NCBI GenBank assembly: GCA_015832175.1
Contig: WJXW01000005.1
Span: 2,604,001-2,668,000, forward strand
Direction of reading: 5' to 3'
Origin: Paraphaeosphaeria minitans
Taxonomy: Eukaryota; Ascomycota; Dothideomycetes; Pleosporales; Didymosphaeriaceae
Length of the DNA: 64,000 nt
The notes under the pieces: generated by a model
The model's database searches: none
The model's input: the letters and a program-made list of their open reading frames with translations, nothing else
What the model was told of the DNA's origin: nothing
Part shown: positions 9,789 to 20,249 of the stretch, in pieces
How the letters are laid out: each line of letters opens with the position of its first letter
Numbering within the stretch: position 1 is the first letter of the stretch
Translations under genes and position numbers: made by a program

Positions 9789-12632
9789 ATGGCATTGTCT
9801 CGTGCATTATCAGTCCTTCTGATACTGTATCAATTTAGCGTCCGCGTATTCTCGCAGCAGTTGCTGAATTCTTTGAATTCGGAACCTTCATGGCCAAATA
9901 TCACGGCGAACTGTTTCCAGGCACTGAATGCAACCGCTGCGTGCCCGGGGTTTCTCCAACGTATCTCGGTTGAGTGAGTCGGCCTGGCACATGCTTCCTG
10001 TGATAGGACGGAAAGTTGACGGTGACTAGTAACCAACGTCTTTCTGCTGATGAGCTCGGCGCACTGTGCACTGATACCTGTCGCAATTCTTTGACCAGCG
10101 TTCGTCAAAATATTGTCAGCGGATGCACAGGAAGTACGGACATTATACAATACTTTGATGGTGTCAATTACCCAGCCACCTTTGTTGTGGATCATTACAT
10201 ACATGCCCACAACTTGGCTTGTAGGAGAGATCCGTACGTTGTCTTATAGCTGATGGTACTCGCTGGCTGAACAATTGCAGGTCAACGAAGCAGTTTTGCG
10301 ATCCCTTGATGAGTCAGTGGCTGAGCAACACAAATTGGACGAGAGATATGGAATGCCACGATTGCATTCTAGGTACTCAGCAGACACTTCTGAACTCACC
10401 ATTCGATTACACTGAGGAATTCGCCGAAGAGTTTGCCTCACTAACATCCAGCTGTGGCGCCACCCAGTATTCTTATACGCAACCTGCTGCGTATGCGCTT
10501 GGTACACAGTCTTCTGAAACTCCACTGCCTGCTCCTGCATGCACCCAGACATATACTGTAAAGGCCGACGATACGTGTAACTCGATATCGACGGCTTTCA
10601 ATGTGTCTACCAGCTCGATTGTGCTGGGCAACCGCCTTCTCAGTGATTGCAGTAAGTAGTGTTGTCCGTGATTGTACTGCATACAAGACACATGCTCACG
10701 TGATCAGGCAATTTGGCTGCGGTGGGAACTATCTGTATTCCTCAGGCATGCAACATTTATCAAATCCAGTCTGATGATACCTGTGATAGTATCATCGTAG
10801 CACGAGCCAGCGGCGTCAGCGCCCCTCAATTCTTGGCTTGGAACCCTAATATCAATACTTTGTGCTCGAATTTAGGCACCCTTCGCGAGACATATATCTG
10901 CCTCAGGTTCGTACCAGCTGACCTCTCCAACTATACTTGAGTGCTGACCTTGGTCGCTAGTCCCCCAGGAGGAGCCTTGATCGCTCCCAGTCCAACAGTG
11001 AGCTTGCCGATGACACAACCCACGACGCCTGTTCCTAGACCCACAAACTCTTTCCCCGAATCCAATGGAAACTGTGGGAAGTGGTACAATGTAAGAGCAC
11101 TATTCTCGGAATGTGTCTGCCGTAGTAACTAAGAGTCTAGATCACCACAAGCGATACGTGTGACGAAGTCTCCATTTCGAATAGCATCTCATTGAAAGAC
11201 TTTTACTTCCTGAACCCGGAGATCGACTCCCAATGCTCAAATCTGGTCTTGGGCGTATCGTACTGCGTCCAGGCCGTTGGCGACATTCAGACCTACCCTG
11301 GATATCCTGTCACATCTAGATACATCACGCTGACATCGAACACGTTTGCAACTACGACATCTAGTGCGCAAGTCAAGCTTCCTCTTCCATCGCGTACCGC
11401 GACTTCGCTACTTCCACATGCTTCGGGCACTACTGAAAATTGTTTCGCATATAAGAACTACCGCGAGATACCGGCCATTGTGGATCAATCACAAGGGACT
11501 GACCTCGCGCTTTATACAAGCTTTATTAATTCATGCGATTACACCAGGAGTACGTGGTCTGTAACACTCGAGGATCTTGTCGCATGGAACCCTAGCCTTG
11601 ATAAGAACAACTGTACTATGAAGCCTGGATTCAGCTACTGTGTGCTGAAAGACGAGAATTACAAGCCGAGTAAGCAGCACGCTCTCAAACCTCCACCACA
11701 TTGCTGCTCTATTACAGTGTGCTAACATGCGAACCAGATGTGACAGATTCTTATACATCTGTATGCATGGGTGTCGTCGACCCAGCCAAGATACCGCAAG
11801 GAACAGAGTCGACTTGCTCTTGCTTTGCTCAAGTCAACGGTGAGGACTGGCCTGATTATGGTAAGTTTGCCACCCGTGTATCTCTTCTGGTCTCAAGCTG
11901 ACCGAAGGTAGCGGAGGACTGCGCAGGTCTCGTAGAGCAAACCTGCATCGATGTCTCCAACATTGCGAAGTGGAACCCATGGGTAGGTACCGATTGTGAC
12001 TCGGGTCTCTACAAGGACCTGGCAGCTGGCGATACAAGAGCTGTGTGCATCGGTATTGGTGGTACCAAGCCCATCTTCACCTCCAGCGCAAGCAAAATGG
12101 TTCCCACACGCACCATGAGCACACCAGCTACACCAGTGAGCTCAGCAACACACGGCCCCACGCAATCAGGAATTGTTGCAGATTGTACTCGATTTCATAC
12201 AGTTGTCGATGGGGACACCTGCGGGGCTATTCTGACTACATATGGTCTCAGCCTTGCACAATTCTATGCTTGGAATCCTGCTGGTAAGTCGTGTCGTTCA
12301 GGCTCAGTCTACATCGAAGTTGTTTTGACTAATGTTCCACAGTGGGATCTGAATGCACTGGAATGTGGCTTAGCTACTCCTACTGCGTCGCGGCGCCAAC
12401 TCGCAGTTCCTCCTCCGCCAACCCTCTCGCAACAAACGGGCCACTCCGATCCGGCACGCCGACAACCTGCTCAAAGTACTACACGCCTCGAGATGGCGAG
12501 ACTTGCCAGAACGTACTCGAGGTCAACAAGCTAAGGACCGCACAACTGTACAAGTGGAACACAGATATCGGAGGCGGGTGCCAGAATTTGTGGCCCGGGT
12601 ACGGACTTTGCGTTGCTGGTGGGCCTGCTTGA
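9789..12632 (+). CDS. Secreted multi-LysM chitin-binding protein, 9 exons, 800 residues
   Basis: Predicted extracellular carbohydrate-binding protein; LysM modules bind chitin oligomers and in fungi can shield walls or sequester fragments. Exons: 9789-9973, 10030-10233, 10281-10651, 10708-10906, 10961-11090, 11141-11669, 11738-11860, 11912-12283, 12343-12632. They sum to 2403 nt with phases matching. Introns are 47-68 nt with GT..AG ends. Residues 1-23 are a signal peptide. Clear LysM modules start near residues 217 (YTVKADDTC), 268 (YQIQSDDTC), 358 (YNITTSDTC), 672 (HTVVDGDTC) and 747 (YTPRDGETC). Two diverged ones lie around 450-535 and 545-630, recognised by WNPS and WNPW plus flanking Cys. 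Ser/Thr/Pro linkers separate them. There is no catalytic domain, membrane anchor or GPI signal. Effector versus self-wall role cannot be decided from the sequence. Confidence 0.9.
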
Positions 12633-13074
12633 TTCAGTACTTCGACACGTCACTATCAAACACTACCTCTCGGCAAGTCTGCTTGTGCGTGAATCTTTAC
12701 TCCCTTTATTGCTGATACGTAATGAACCAGACCTGAAGGTAGACTGAACATCGTTCGAGGCAGCAATGGAAGACCACAGTATCTAGCCACGCGCAATTCA
12801 GAATACCAACCTAAACACTGCATCGAACAATCCCACACATACGGTGAACAAAGCACATCAATTACAGCTTACACTACAAACCAAAACGCCCGCTTATGCA
12901 TGTCCAAACAACAAAAAAAATGCACCGCTCATCGCATTATGTAAAACACCATCTATTTTCTAAAGAAAGCAACACCTTCATGCAATATACATTTGAGAAT
13001 AAAAGGTATTATGTAACACACACACACACACACACTCCGTCTATCCACACATCCATCACACAATGCGCACTGCC
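12633..13074. other. Intergenic, convergent 3' ends
   Basis: Lies between the LysM stop and the stop of the truncated minus-strand gene. A CA dinucleotide microsatellite lies at 13017-13035. No gene was recognised. Confidence 0.5.
13017..13035. repeat. (CA)n microsatellite
   Basis: Nine and a half CA units in uninterrupted tandem. Its survival shows that CpA is intact here, immediately outside the RIP-affected block that starts at about 13211. Confidence 0.9.
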
Positions 13075-13203
13075 TTAGTACCCAACAGCAGTGCCATCAG
13101 GATACACATACTTGATAGTCTGCTGCTTATTACAGTATTCCTGCTCCTCCCACGGCAGCGTCGGGTACGGGAAGATACCCGTGTTAGGGTAGCTCTGACC
13201 AGG
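13075..13203 (-). pseudogene. Last exon of an unidentified gene, truncated at the transposon boundary
   Basis: A minus-strand open stretch of 42 codons ending in TAA (13077-13075). It is rich in Tyr, Pro and Gln (starts PGQSYPNTGIF, ends YVYPDGTAVGY). The triplet immediately upstream is TAG within GTTAG, which would serve as a 3' splice site, so this looks like a terminal exon whose intron is interrupted 7 bp upstream by the element starting at 13211. No continuation of the frame was found on the far side of that element. The product was not recognised. Confidence 0.55.
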
Positions 13204-13210
13204 CTAACGA

Positions 13211-13686
13211 TATTAGGACCGAGGATTCGGACCCAGTATCATCCGTGCGCTGGTACGTGCGCACTAGCGCTAGTCCGTAAACAGCTAGCCCACCAACGCG
13301 CTATCTCGCGTATTAACGCACTATCTCAATGCACTATCCTGCGCATTAACGCACTATCTTAACGTACTATCCCACGCACTAATATACTATCTTAATATAC
13401 TATTCTACACACTAACGCCCTATGCTAACGCACTATTATACGCATTAATTTACTATCTTAACCTTACACCCCTATTTATCTAGTAACTATAATTTCTAGC
13501 TAACTATCCTAACTGTAACTTTTAACTGTATAACTTTACCTATAAACTATAAGCCTACCCTTTTACCTATATAGGGGACCTTTACGTATATAGGCTGCGA
13601 GGACTCCTCGCAGCACTACTAGGGGGTAGTTATAAAAGTTTATAGCACTATTATTATTAGGGCGAAAACTTTATTAAGAAGCCCTA
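13211..13686 (+). repeat. Left terminal direct repeat of the RecQ element
   Basis: 476 bp, collinear with 18588-19078. It carries the shared landmarks GTGCGCTGGTACGTGCGCAC, a run of ACGCACTATC-type short repeats (about 13300-13440), and the 3' landmark GGGCGAAAACTTTATTAAG. The left copy is less RIP-mutated near its outer edge than the right copy. Confidence 0.85.
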
Positions 13687-13689
13687 TCT

Positions 13690-16600
13690 AAGAGGAAGAG
13701 GCGTTAGTGGTTATAGACGCGCTAAGATTAGCTTAGCGTTAGGGTTAGAGTTAATAAATTAGGTAGGATTTAATACTAGAAACACGTTAGACTAGGAGTA
13801 GAAATAATCCTATTTCCTAGCTATTTCTATTTCTTTTTTATTCTAATTTATCTTAATGTAACCTTTTATACTAATCTACTATCTCTTATTTATAAAATAG
13901 AATAGTAGTAGCGTAGGGTTTAGCTATTACTTTTTACTACTAATTTGTAATAGAGTTCTACTAGAACACTTAAACTTCTATATTAAGCCTAGCTAATAGA
14001 GTACTAATATTACTATATTAATAGAACTTTTAGCAGTAATAGTAACTAGTAGGAGAAAACTTAGCGTAAGCTAATATATAAAAGTATATTTATTTTATTA
14101 AGAAGTATAGTGTACTTTACTATAGTAAGTACAAAGCTAGTATAAAGAATTTTAATATATATCTCTATTAAAAGTATAGTGTACTAGTTAATAAATAGAG
14201 GAAATTTATTAAAAGCTATACTCTTTTAAGAAAATAAGGGCTAAATAGCGTTATATTACTAGACACTAGTAAACTGCTAATTTAGGTCTTAGGAGCGCTA
14301 TTAGACAGCTTTTAATATAAGCAGCTAGTATATAGCTATCTTATATAAAATAAGGGCTAGATATAACTACACTATAACAGTTATAAGTTAGTGTTTAAAA
14401 TAAGATTAGATACGCTCTACTAGAAGGTAAAAATATAGTTTTTCTTCCTTACTTTAAGATAGTAGTAGTACTTTATAGTTTATGTCCCTAATGTAGCAGA
14501 TAGCGAAGCAGACGCTAGGGCATATAAAAAAGAGGTAGAAGATATTCTAGTAGAATACGCATAAACGTAGGAGGAGAGGAAGTAGTAAAAGTAGGTAATA
14601 GATATAAAAGTTGCAAAGATAGACAAGACAAGCTAGTAGAAGTTTATAAAGTAGCTAGAGCACTTTATAAATTATAACTATATATACCTTATCTATGCAA
14701 TCTAGCTACTACGCTAGAATAAGCCTAAGCTATAGAAGGCTATATAAACTATAGAGTAGCTAGTAAAATAGAGCGTCTAAGAGCTATTCTTACTACTATA
14801 TAAGACCTAATAATAGGTAAAAAGTGCGTAGGCTAATAAGATCTACTAGCAACTAATAGCCTAACTATAGAACCTAGAGAGCTAGGCGCGCTATACTAGC
14901 TATATTATAATATTTATATACTATGTCCTACGTATTATTACCACTAAATAAGCAGACAAAGAGAGTAAGAATATAAAGAGTAGTAAGGGTAGTAGCACTA
15001 ATAATAGTAGTAATAGTAATAATAGTAGTAGTAACTGCAGTAATAAAAGCCTACCTAAGGCCTACACAGGTTACTAAGTTAAAGTTAATTCTATAAAAGA
15101 CGCGTAGGAGATATTCCTATAGAAAAAGGACTAAAAGCTGCTAGCTACTATACTCTAAAAGGCCCTAAATAGTAATAATAAAGCTAGCTATATTATCCTA
15201 GTAGACTAGATACTTAGTACGTTTATTATAACAACCTATATCTATAGTCTGTTTAAAAGTAGGCTTGTTTACTTTACTACTATATTTAGGTTTAATTTAG
15301 AGACATGTTAACTATACACTATAAAGAACTATTTATATCTAGTAGCTAGGATAGTGTACTACGTTTAGGTAATTAGTGTTAAATACCTACTTCTGCCTAT
15401 GTAACAGAAATTATAGGGCTTAGTAGAATATAACTACTATTTTAACCTAAGAAAGCGCTTCCTAGTAAATAGGTCCTTTAGCCTAATAAGCTAGCTGCTT
15501 AGTCTACTAGCCTATAGTAAGTTTATTAGCATAAATACTAGTAACATAGGCAACGCCTTCTAGTTAAAGGATAAAAAGATCTTCTACCTTAATAGTAGAC
15601 CTATTGTTATATACTATTTCTAGCTAATAGCCTAAGAACTATTAACTAAGCTAGAGAACCTACTCTAGGGTAAGCTACTCTAGGTCCATAGTCCTAGTTA
15701 GCGTTTCCTAATCTAGCTTAACCTAATTTAGGACAATGTTGCGTGTACACAATATAGTATGTCCTTTATTATATATAGGAATAATAGCCTAGAGAATAGC
15801 TTATAATAGATACTTAAATAGATAATATAGGATAAATAGGGTTAAAAGCTCTACTCTAGAGATAGGACTTAGAACGTTATATGCGTAAAACTATACCTAT
15901 ATAGTATTAAGCGCTTTAAGGAGCTAGAGCTTACTAATCTCTATATTAATAAGGGAATACTAGATTAGGGTACTAAGATTATAGTAATATAGTTCTGTAA
16001 TAGAGCACTATAGGACTGTAACCTTTTTATAATAGATAGATAGATTATAATAATAGTCTATTACTATAAGTTGCAGTTGCAGTTTAATAAGCCTAAGGTT
16101 ATCCTAAGGTTTCTACTATTACAGCTCTTATAGGTACTTATTATATATCTAGCGTACGTGCAGCTATTTAAAGAGTACCTAACTATAGAGGTACTAGATA
16201 GTAGTTTTACTAACTACCTATAGGCTAATAAGTAGGGTCCGTAGTACATAGATTACCTAACATAGGTGCTAAAGCGTAAGATAGGTAAGCACTTAAAAGT
16301 AGCGCTAAATACACTTAACTACTAATACATAGTAGTAGGGATTAGGCGGGAGGTAGTTAGGGATGTGTTTAGGTAGGGTTACTAAGATAAAGTAGGTAAG
16401 ATTAAAGAGCCTAAAGTTAATAAGAATAGTAAGAGCCTGTTAGAGCTATAGAGCACGTAGATAACTAAGATTAGTCTAGCTAACTATAGCGTGCCTATTA
16501 ATATTATAAAGCATCTTAGTATACATTTAATTAAAACCTTTTAGCCACTTAGTTAGCGCTAGCACAAGTTTTTAGGTGTAGATAGGTATAAAATATAACC

Positions 16601-18420
16601 TAGTGCAGCTAGAAAGTAGTAATAGGAAGAAGAAGGAGATAGTTAAAATAAAGGGAGAGATAATCTTACTATAGTTATACCGTAGAAGAAAACTAAACTA
16701 GAGGGTGTTACTATAAGTGCGATGTCTAGAGCGATGTAGTAGGCACTTAGCCAGACTACTATATTGTTTAAGTTAAACAAGTAAAAACAGGCTATATTTA
16801 CTATAGTAAATAGTTAGACACTACTAGTAGTCGTGCTCCCTATAGGTAGAGGTAAGAGTCTACTATTTATAGTGCTAGCCTGCCTTAACTATACTAGTAT
16901 AACTATAGTTATAGTGCTATTCTGCGCGCTAATTAAGGATCTAGTAATGTATATTTACACGCGTAGTATTAACTACGTAAAATAGGTTAACTATAAGACA
17001 AATCTAGCCTTTATTATACTAGTTAGTGCTAATATTGCTAGCAGCGTAGGGTTCCTAAAGTATACTAGCTTACTAAAGGATAAGAAGTAGCTATAGTAGG
17101 TAGTAATTAATAAGTGCTATCTTATTATTACCTCTAGTTATTAGTAGCTAAAGCTAATAAAGCTATAGAATCTGCGTGTACTTATATACCTAATTATACT
17201 ACTAACAGCAACGCTACTACCTATGCTAAAAGGGGTATTAGGTAGAAGTATATTAATTTAAGATACTACCTATATCTAGGCTAGTATAGTGCGGCCTAAC
17301 ATCTAGTATTATATATTATAGTGTAGGCAAGGTAAGGCTATAGAGGTAACACTAGCTATATGTTAATAGTAGCAGAAATAGCTATAGGGTAGCTAGAAAG
17401 GCGTTATCTACTACTATAGTAAAACTATATATAAAATACTAGTAGGGGCGCTAGGCTATAAGCACTACTACGCTAGTAAGTTAAATTAAACTAAGATCTT
17501 TACTAGCTAGCTAGATAAAGGTAGGTTTATTATAGTAATATTAACACTTAGTACTAGAGTTAACTTTCCTAGTATTATATTTGTCTTACACATAGGCATA
17601 CTATAGAGTATAATTAACTACTACTAGAAGAGTAGGCGTATAGGGCGTAGTAGTAAGGTAGTAGACTTAGTTATTATTATTAAGCTAGGTAAGGTAGAGA
17701 GGCAAATCTAGGAGGGTAGAGCGTTAGTAGATATATACACAATAGGTATATTTATTAAAAGTAAAGGCTACTAGCGCAGGAAAATAAGTAAGTATATAGA
17801 TAGGTAGTAGGTAGTGTATAGTAATATAGACTTAGCTAGGTGCAATGAATGCGGTAAGGGCTAGATTAAGTAGTAGTAGGCCTAGTTACTTACAGCGAGT
17901 AAGTGGTAAGAGGTAGAGGTAAGTATAGATAAGCTGTGGGCTAGGTGTATAATATACTAGGTGCTAGGGTAGGTAGGCTAGTAAGAGTATAGAATAATAC
18001 TATACACAGCGCAGCCTATAATAATAAAAAGGGATATAAATAAGTTCTAGTAAGGGGTGTGTAACACTAGGAACTACCACAGCTATTTAAGGTGCTAGGT
18101 AAGTTAAAAGTAGTGCATAATAGGGTAGGACATCGCAAACTTATACTAGTAGCTAAATATTATAATTTCTGTGGCTAGGGCAGCAACAGCGATTACAGAT
18201 AGGCTTAAGATTATTTAGTAGTATAGGTTCTAGGGTAAGTGCGAGGTTTTATACTAGGCGTACTAGATATAGCTTAGACAGCGCTATTATAAATATATCT
18301 AGGGCGAATTTCTTAGTAATGTAATAGTAGTAGCTATAAGAGTTATTATAAAACTTAAAGAGAAGAATTAGGCCTAGAATATAGTACTTTACTTCTATTG
18401 TTTAAAAAAATCTCACTTTG
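13690..18420 (+). pseudogene. RecQ-like ATP-dependent helicase (large fungal repeat-associated type), relic
   Basis: Read through its stops, the plus strand gives a long collinear protein relic. An upstream domain of the large fungal helicase ORFs ends in the tract NYSVPINIIKHLS (about 16480-16520). Walker A appears as LPIGRGKSLLF (about 16830-16870, expected TGxGKSLLF). A DECH-box remnant VINKCYLIITSS follows near 17105-17140, then LLTATL (about 17195-17215) and SIVRPNI. Further on come VNFPSIIFVLHIG and a helicase motif VI remnant QKSRRIGR (about 17610-17650). The C-terminal tail has a Cys pair (CNEC, near 17845). Many TAG/TAA codons stand where Gln or Trp is expected. Such RecQ-like helicases are frequently multicopy and subtelomeric in fungi. 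The N-terminal part before about 15200 was not resolved. Confidence 0.75.
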
Positions 18421-18587
18421 TATATATTATAGTAGAGTTAGCCTATCTATTATAGATTTATTTTACTTTACTATATATTAGTATAATAGGATGTAAGTTT
18501 TAGAAATTATAGAAAAAATAGAAACTAGAGTCTTCTAGAAGAGTTTAGGAATTGTATAAAATAAGTAAATTTCTAAAAACCTAATAT

Positions 18588-19078
18588 TATTAGGACTAAG
18601 GATTCGGACCTAGTATTGTCTGTGCGCTGGTACGTGCGCACTAGCGCTAGTCCGTAAACAGCTAGCCTACTAACGCGCTATTTTACGCATTAACGCACTA
18701 TTTTAACGCACTATCCTACGCACTAACGCACTATCTTAATACACTATCCTACGCACTAACGCACTATCTTAACGCACTATCCTACGCACTAACGCACTAT
18801 TTTAACGCACTATTATACGCATTAATTTATAATTTACTATCTTAACCTTACACTCCTATCTATCTAGTAGGTGTAATTTCTAGCTAACTATCCTAACTGC
18901 AACTTTTAACTGCACAACTACACAACTTTACCTATAAACTATAAGCCTACCCTTTTACCTATATAGGGGACCTTTACGTATATAGGCTGCGAGGACTCCT
19001 TACAGCACTACTAGAGGGTAGTTACAGAAGTTTATAGCACTATTATTATTAGGGCGAAAACTTTATTAAGAAGCCCTA
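18588..19078 (+). repeat. Right terminal direct repeat of the RecQ element
   Basis: 491 bp, about 15 bp longer than the left copy, mainly through differences in the short ACGCACTATC-type repeat run (about 18665-18830). No clear polypurine tract precedes it. Confidence 0.85.
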
Positions 19079-19786
19079 AGGAATCACACTATCTATAGGT
19101 TATACTAAGCTACTAAATAATTTCAACCCTATACTAGGACTAAAATTAGCATAATATAAAATTATAAATTACATAAACCTTTCTTAAGTACTTCTAATTA
19201 GTAAATATAACCCTCTTAAGTGTTACCTAGCTATTATACAAATTGTTAACATCCCCTAGGAGCCGCTAACTACTTAGTAGCTAGAAACCTATAATTAAAT
19301 TATAATATACTAGATTCTTATCTAAAAGCATCTCTAGGAGTAAGGGCTCTAGCAGCTCTAGATCTAATATACACGCCTTATATATTTCTGCTATAGCTAT
19401 TGCGCTTTTAAAGACAGTATTATTATATTATATAACTATATCTATCTATTACTAGAGCTGCGTAACTATTATGCCTTATTTAATATAGGTGTTAAATATA
19501 GAGTTCTTTAGTAGTATTATAAACACGCCTATACTAAATTTTACCTTAAGTAGACACTATTATCTCTTTATATCTAAGCACTAACTAAATTCTCTCTACG
19601 CTATAGAATGCGTTTCCTTAGTTAGTTCTTTCTTTTCTATTATGCTAAATTCTTAAGTAAATAAAAGTTTTTTTATAATAGACGCGTATCCTTTTCCTCT
19701 TCTACTAGATAGCATTTTTCTTTTTTATACTAGACCCTTTAATAATTTAAACTCTAACTATAGCGCTGCCTATATCTAGCGCTGCT
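19079..19786. repeat. Old RIP-mutated repeat DNA hosting the Gypsy A copy 1 insertion (left part)
   Basis: AT-rich, frame-less sequence. It continues at 26458 on the other side of the inserted retrotransposon, as shown by the ATATC duplication. Its own family was not recognised. Confidence 0.5.
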
Positions 19787-19791
19787 ATATC

Positions 19792-20221
19792 TGTTAGGAT
19801 CTAAAATCCACATAATGGCGGGAAGCCAGTTTTGTACCTAGCGGGCGCGTAGCAAGGATCGAGCGGGGATTCAATGCCAGCTACGCCTTAAACAAAGGAG
19901 TTACGTAACTACTCTCTACAGAGCGCTTAATTACTCTGTGCAGAGTATAACACACATAACCGCTCTACACAGAGCGCTCTCTACAGAGCGCTCCTTACAA
20001 AGTAGACTTTACTTAGTATATAGGAACGTAAGGATAAACTCTCTATACTTATGTTTAATCTGTTTATTAATCTATTGTTTAGATTCTAGCAGACTAAATT
20101 GTTAACTTGTTACACTTCGTAAGATACTATTGTATTAACAAGACTTTCTACCTTCTGTAAGTACTCCTGCTTAAGAACTAACTTTAACCTTTTAGGACTA
20201 GCTACCCTCTTAGATTTAACA
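19792..20221 (+). repeat. 5' LTR of Gypsy A copy 1
   Basis: 430 bp. The first 219 bp are a variant upstream half containing repeated AGAGCGCT boxes (about 19918-19994, CTCTACACAGAGCGCTCTC and relatives). The last 211 bp, from ACTTAGTATATAGG at 20011, are shared with every other Gypsy A LTR in the window. Confidence 0.9.
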
Positions 20222-20249
20222 TCTTAAACACTCTTAATATAAGTACTTT

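Larger units (their letters stand above)
13211..19078 (+). mobile_element. RecQ-like helicase element with terminal direct repeats, RIP-inactivated
   Basis: Bounded by direct repeats at 13211-13686 and 18588-19078. Both begin TATTAGGAC (probably TGTTAGGAC before RIP) and end AAGAAGCCCTA. The interior has one plus-strand helicase relic and no recognisable reverse transcriptase, protease or integrase. The flanks (AACGA left, AGGAA right) do not form an obvious target-site duplication. The left end abuts the host gene fragment at 13075-13203. The structure resembles an LTR element but the cargo does not. Confidence 0.65.

Noticed and set aside
9974..10029. Apparent break in the LysM gene after the signal-peptide exon
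   Set aside because: Resolved as a 56-nt GT..AG intron; all nine exons sum to a multiple of three.
12896..13362. Small plus-strand open frames after the LysM gene
   Set aside because: They cover a CA microsatellite and cross the boundary into the helicase element; no coding signal.
13300..13440. Short ACGCACTATC repeats as a possible CRISPR-like array
   Set aside because: Units are adjacent and lack unique spacers; they lie inside a transposon terminal repeat of a eukaryotic genome and recur at 18665-18830.
13206..19083. Target-site duplication for the helicase element
   Set aside because: Flanking pentamers AACGA and AGGAA do not match, and no shifted alignment gave a convincing duplication.
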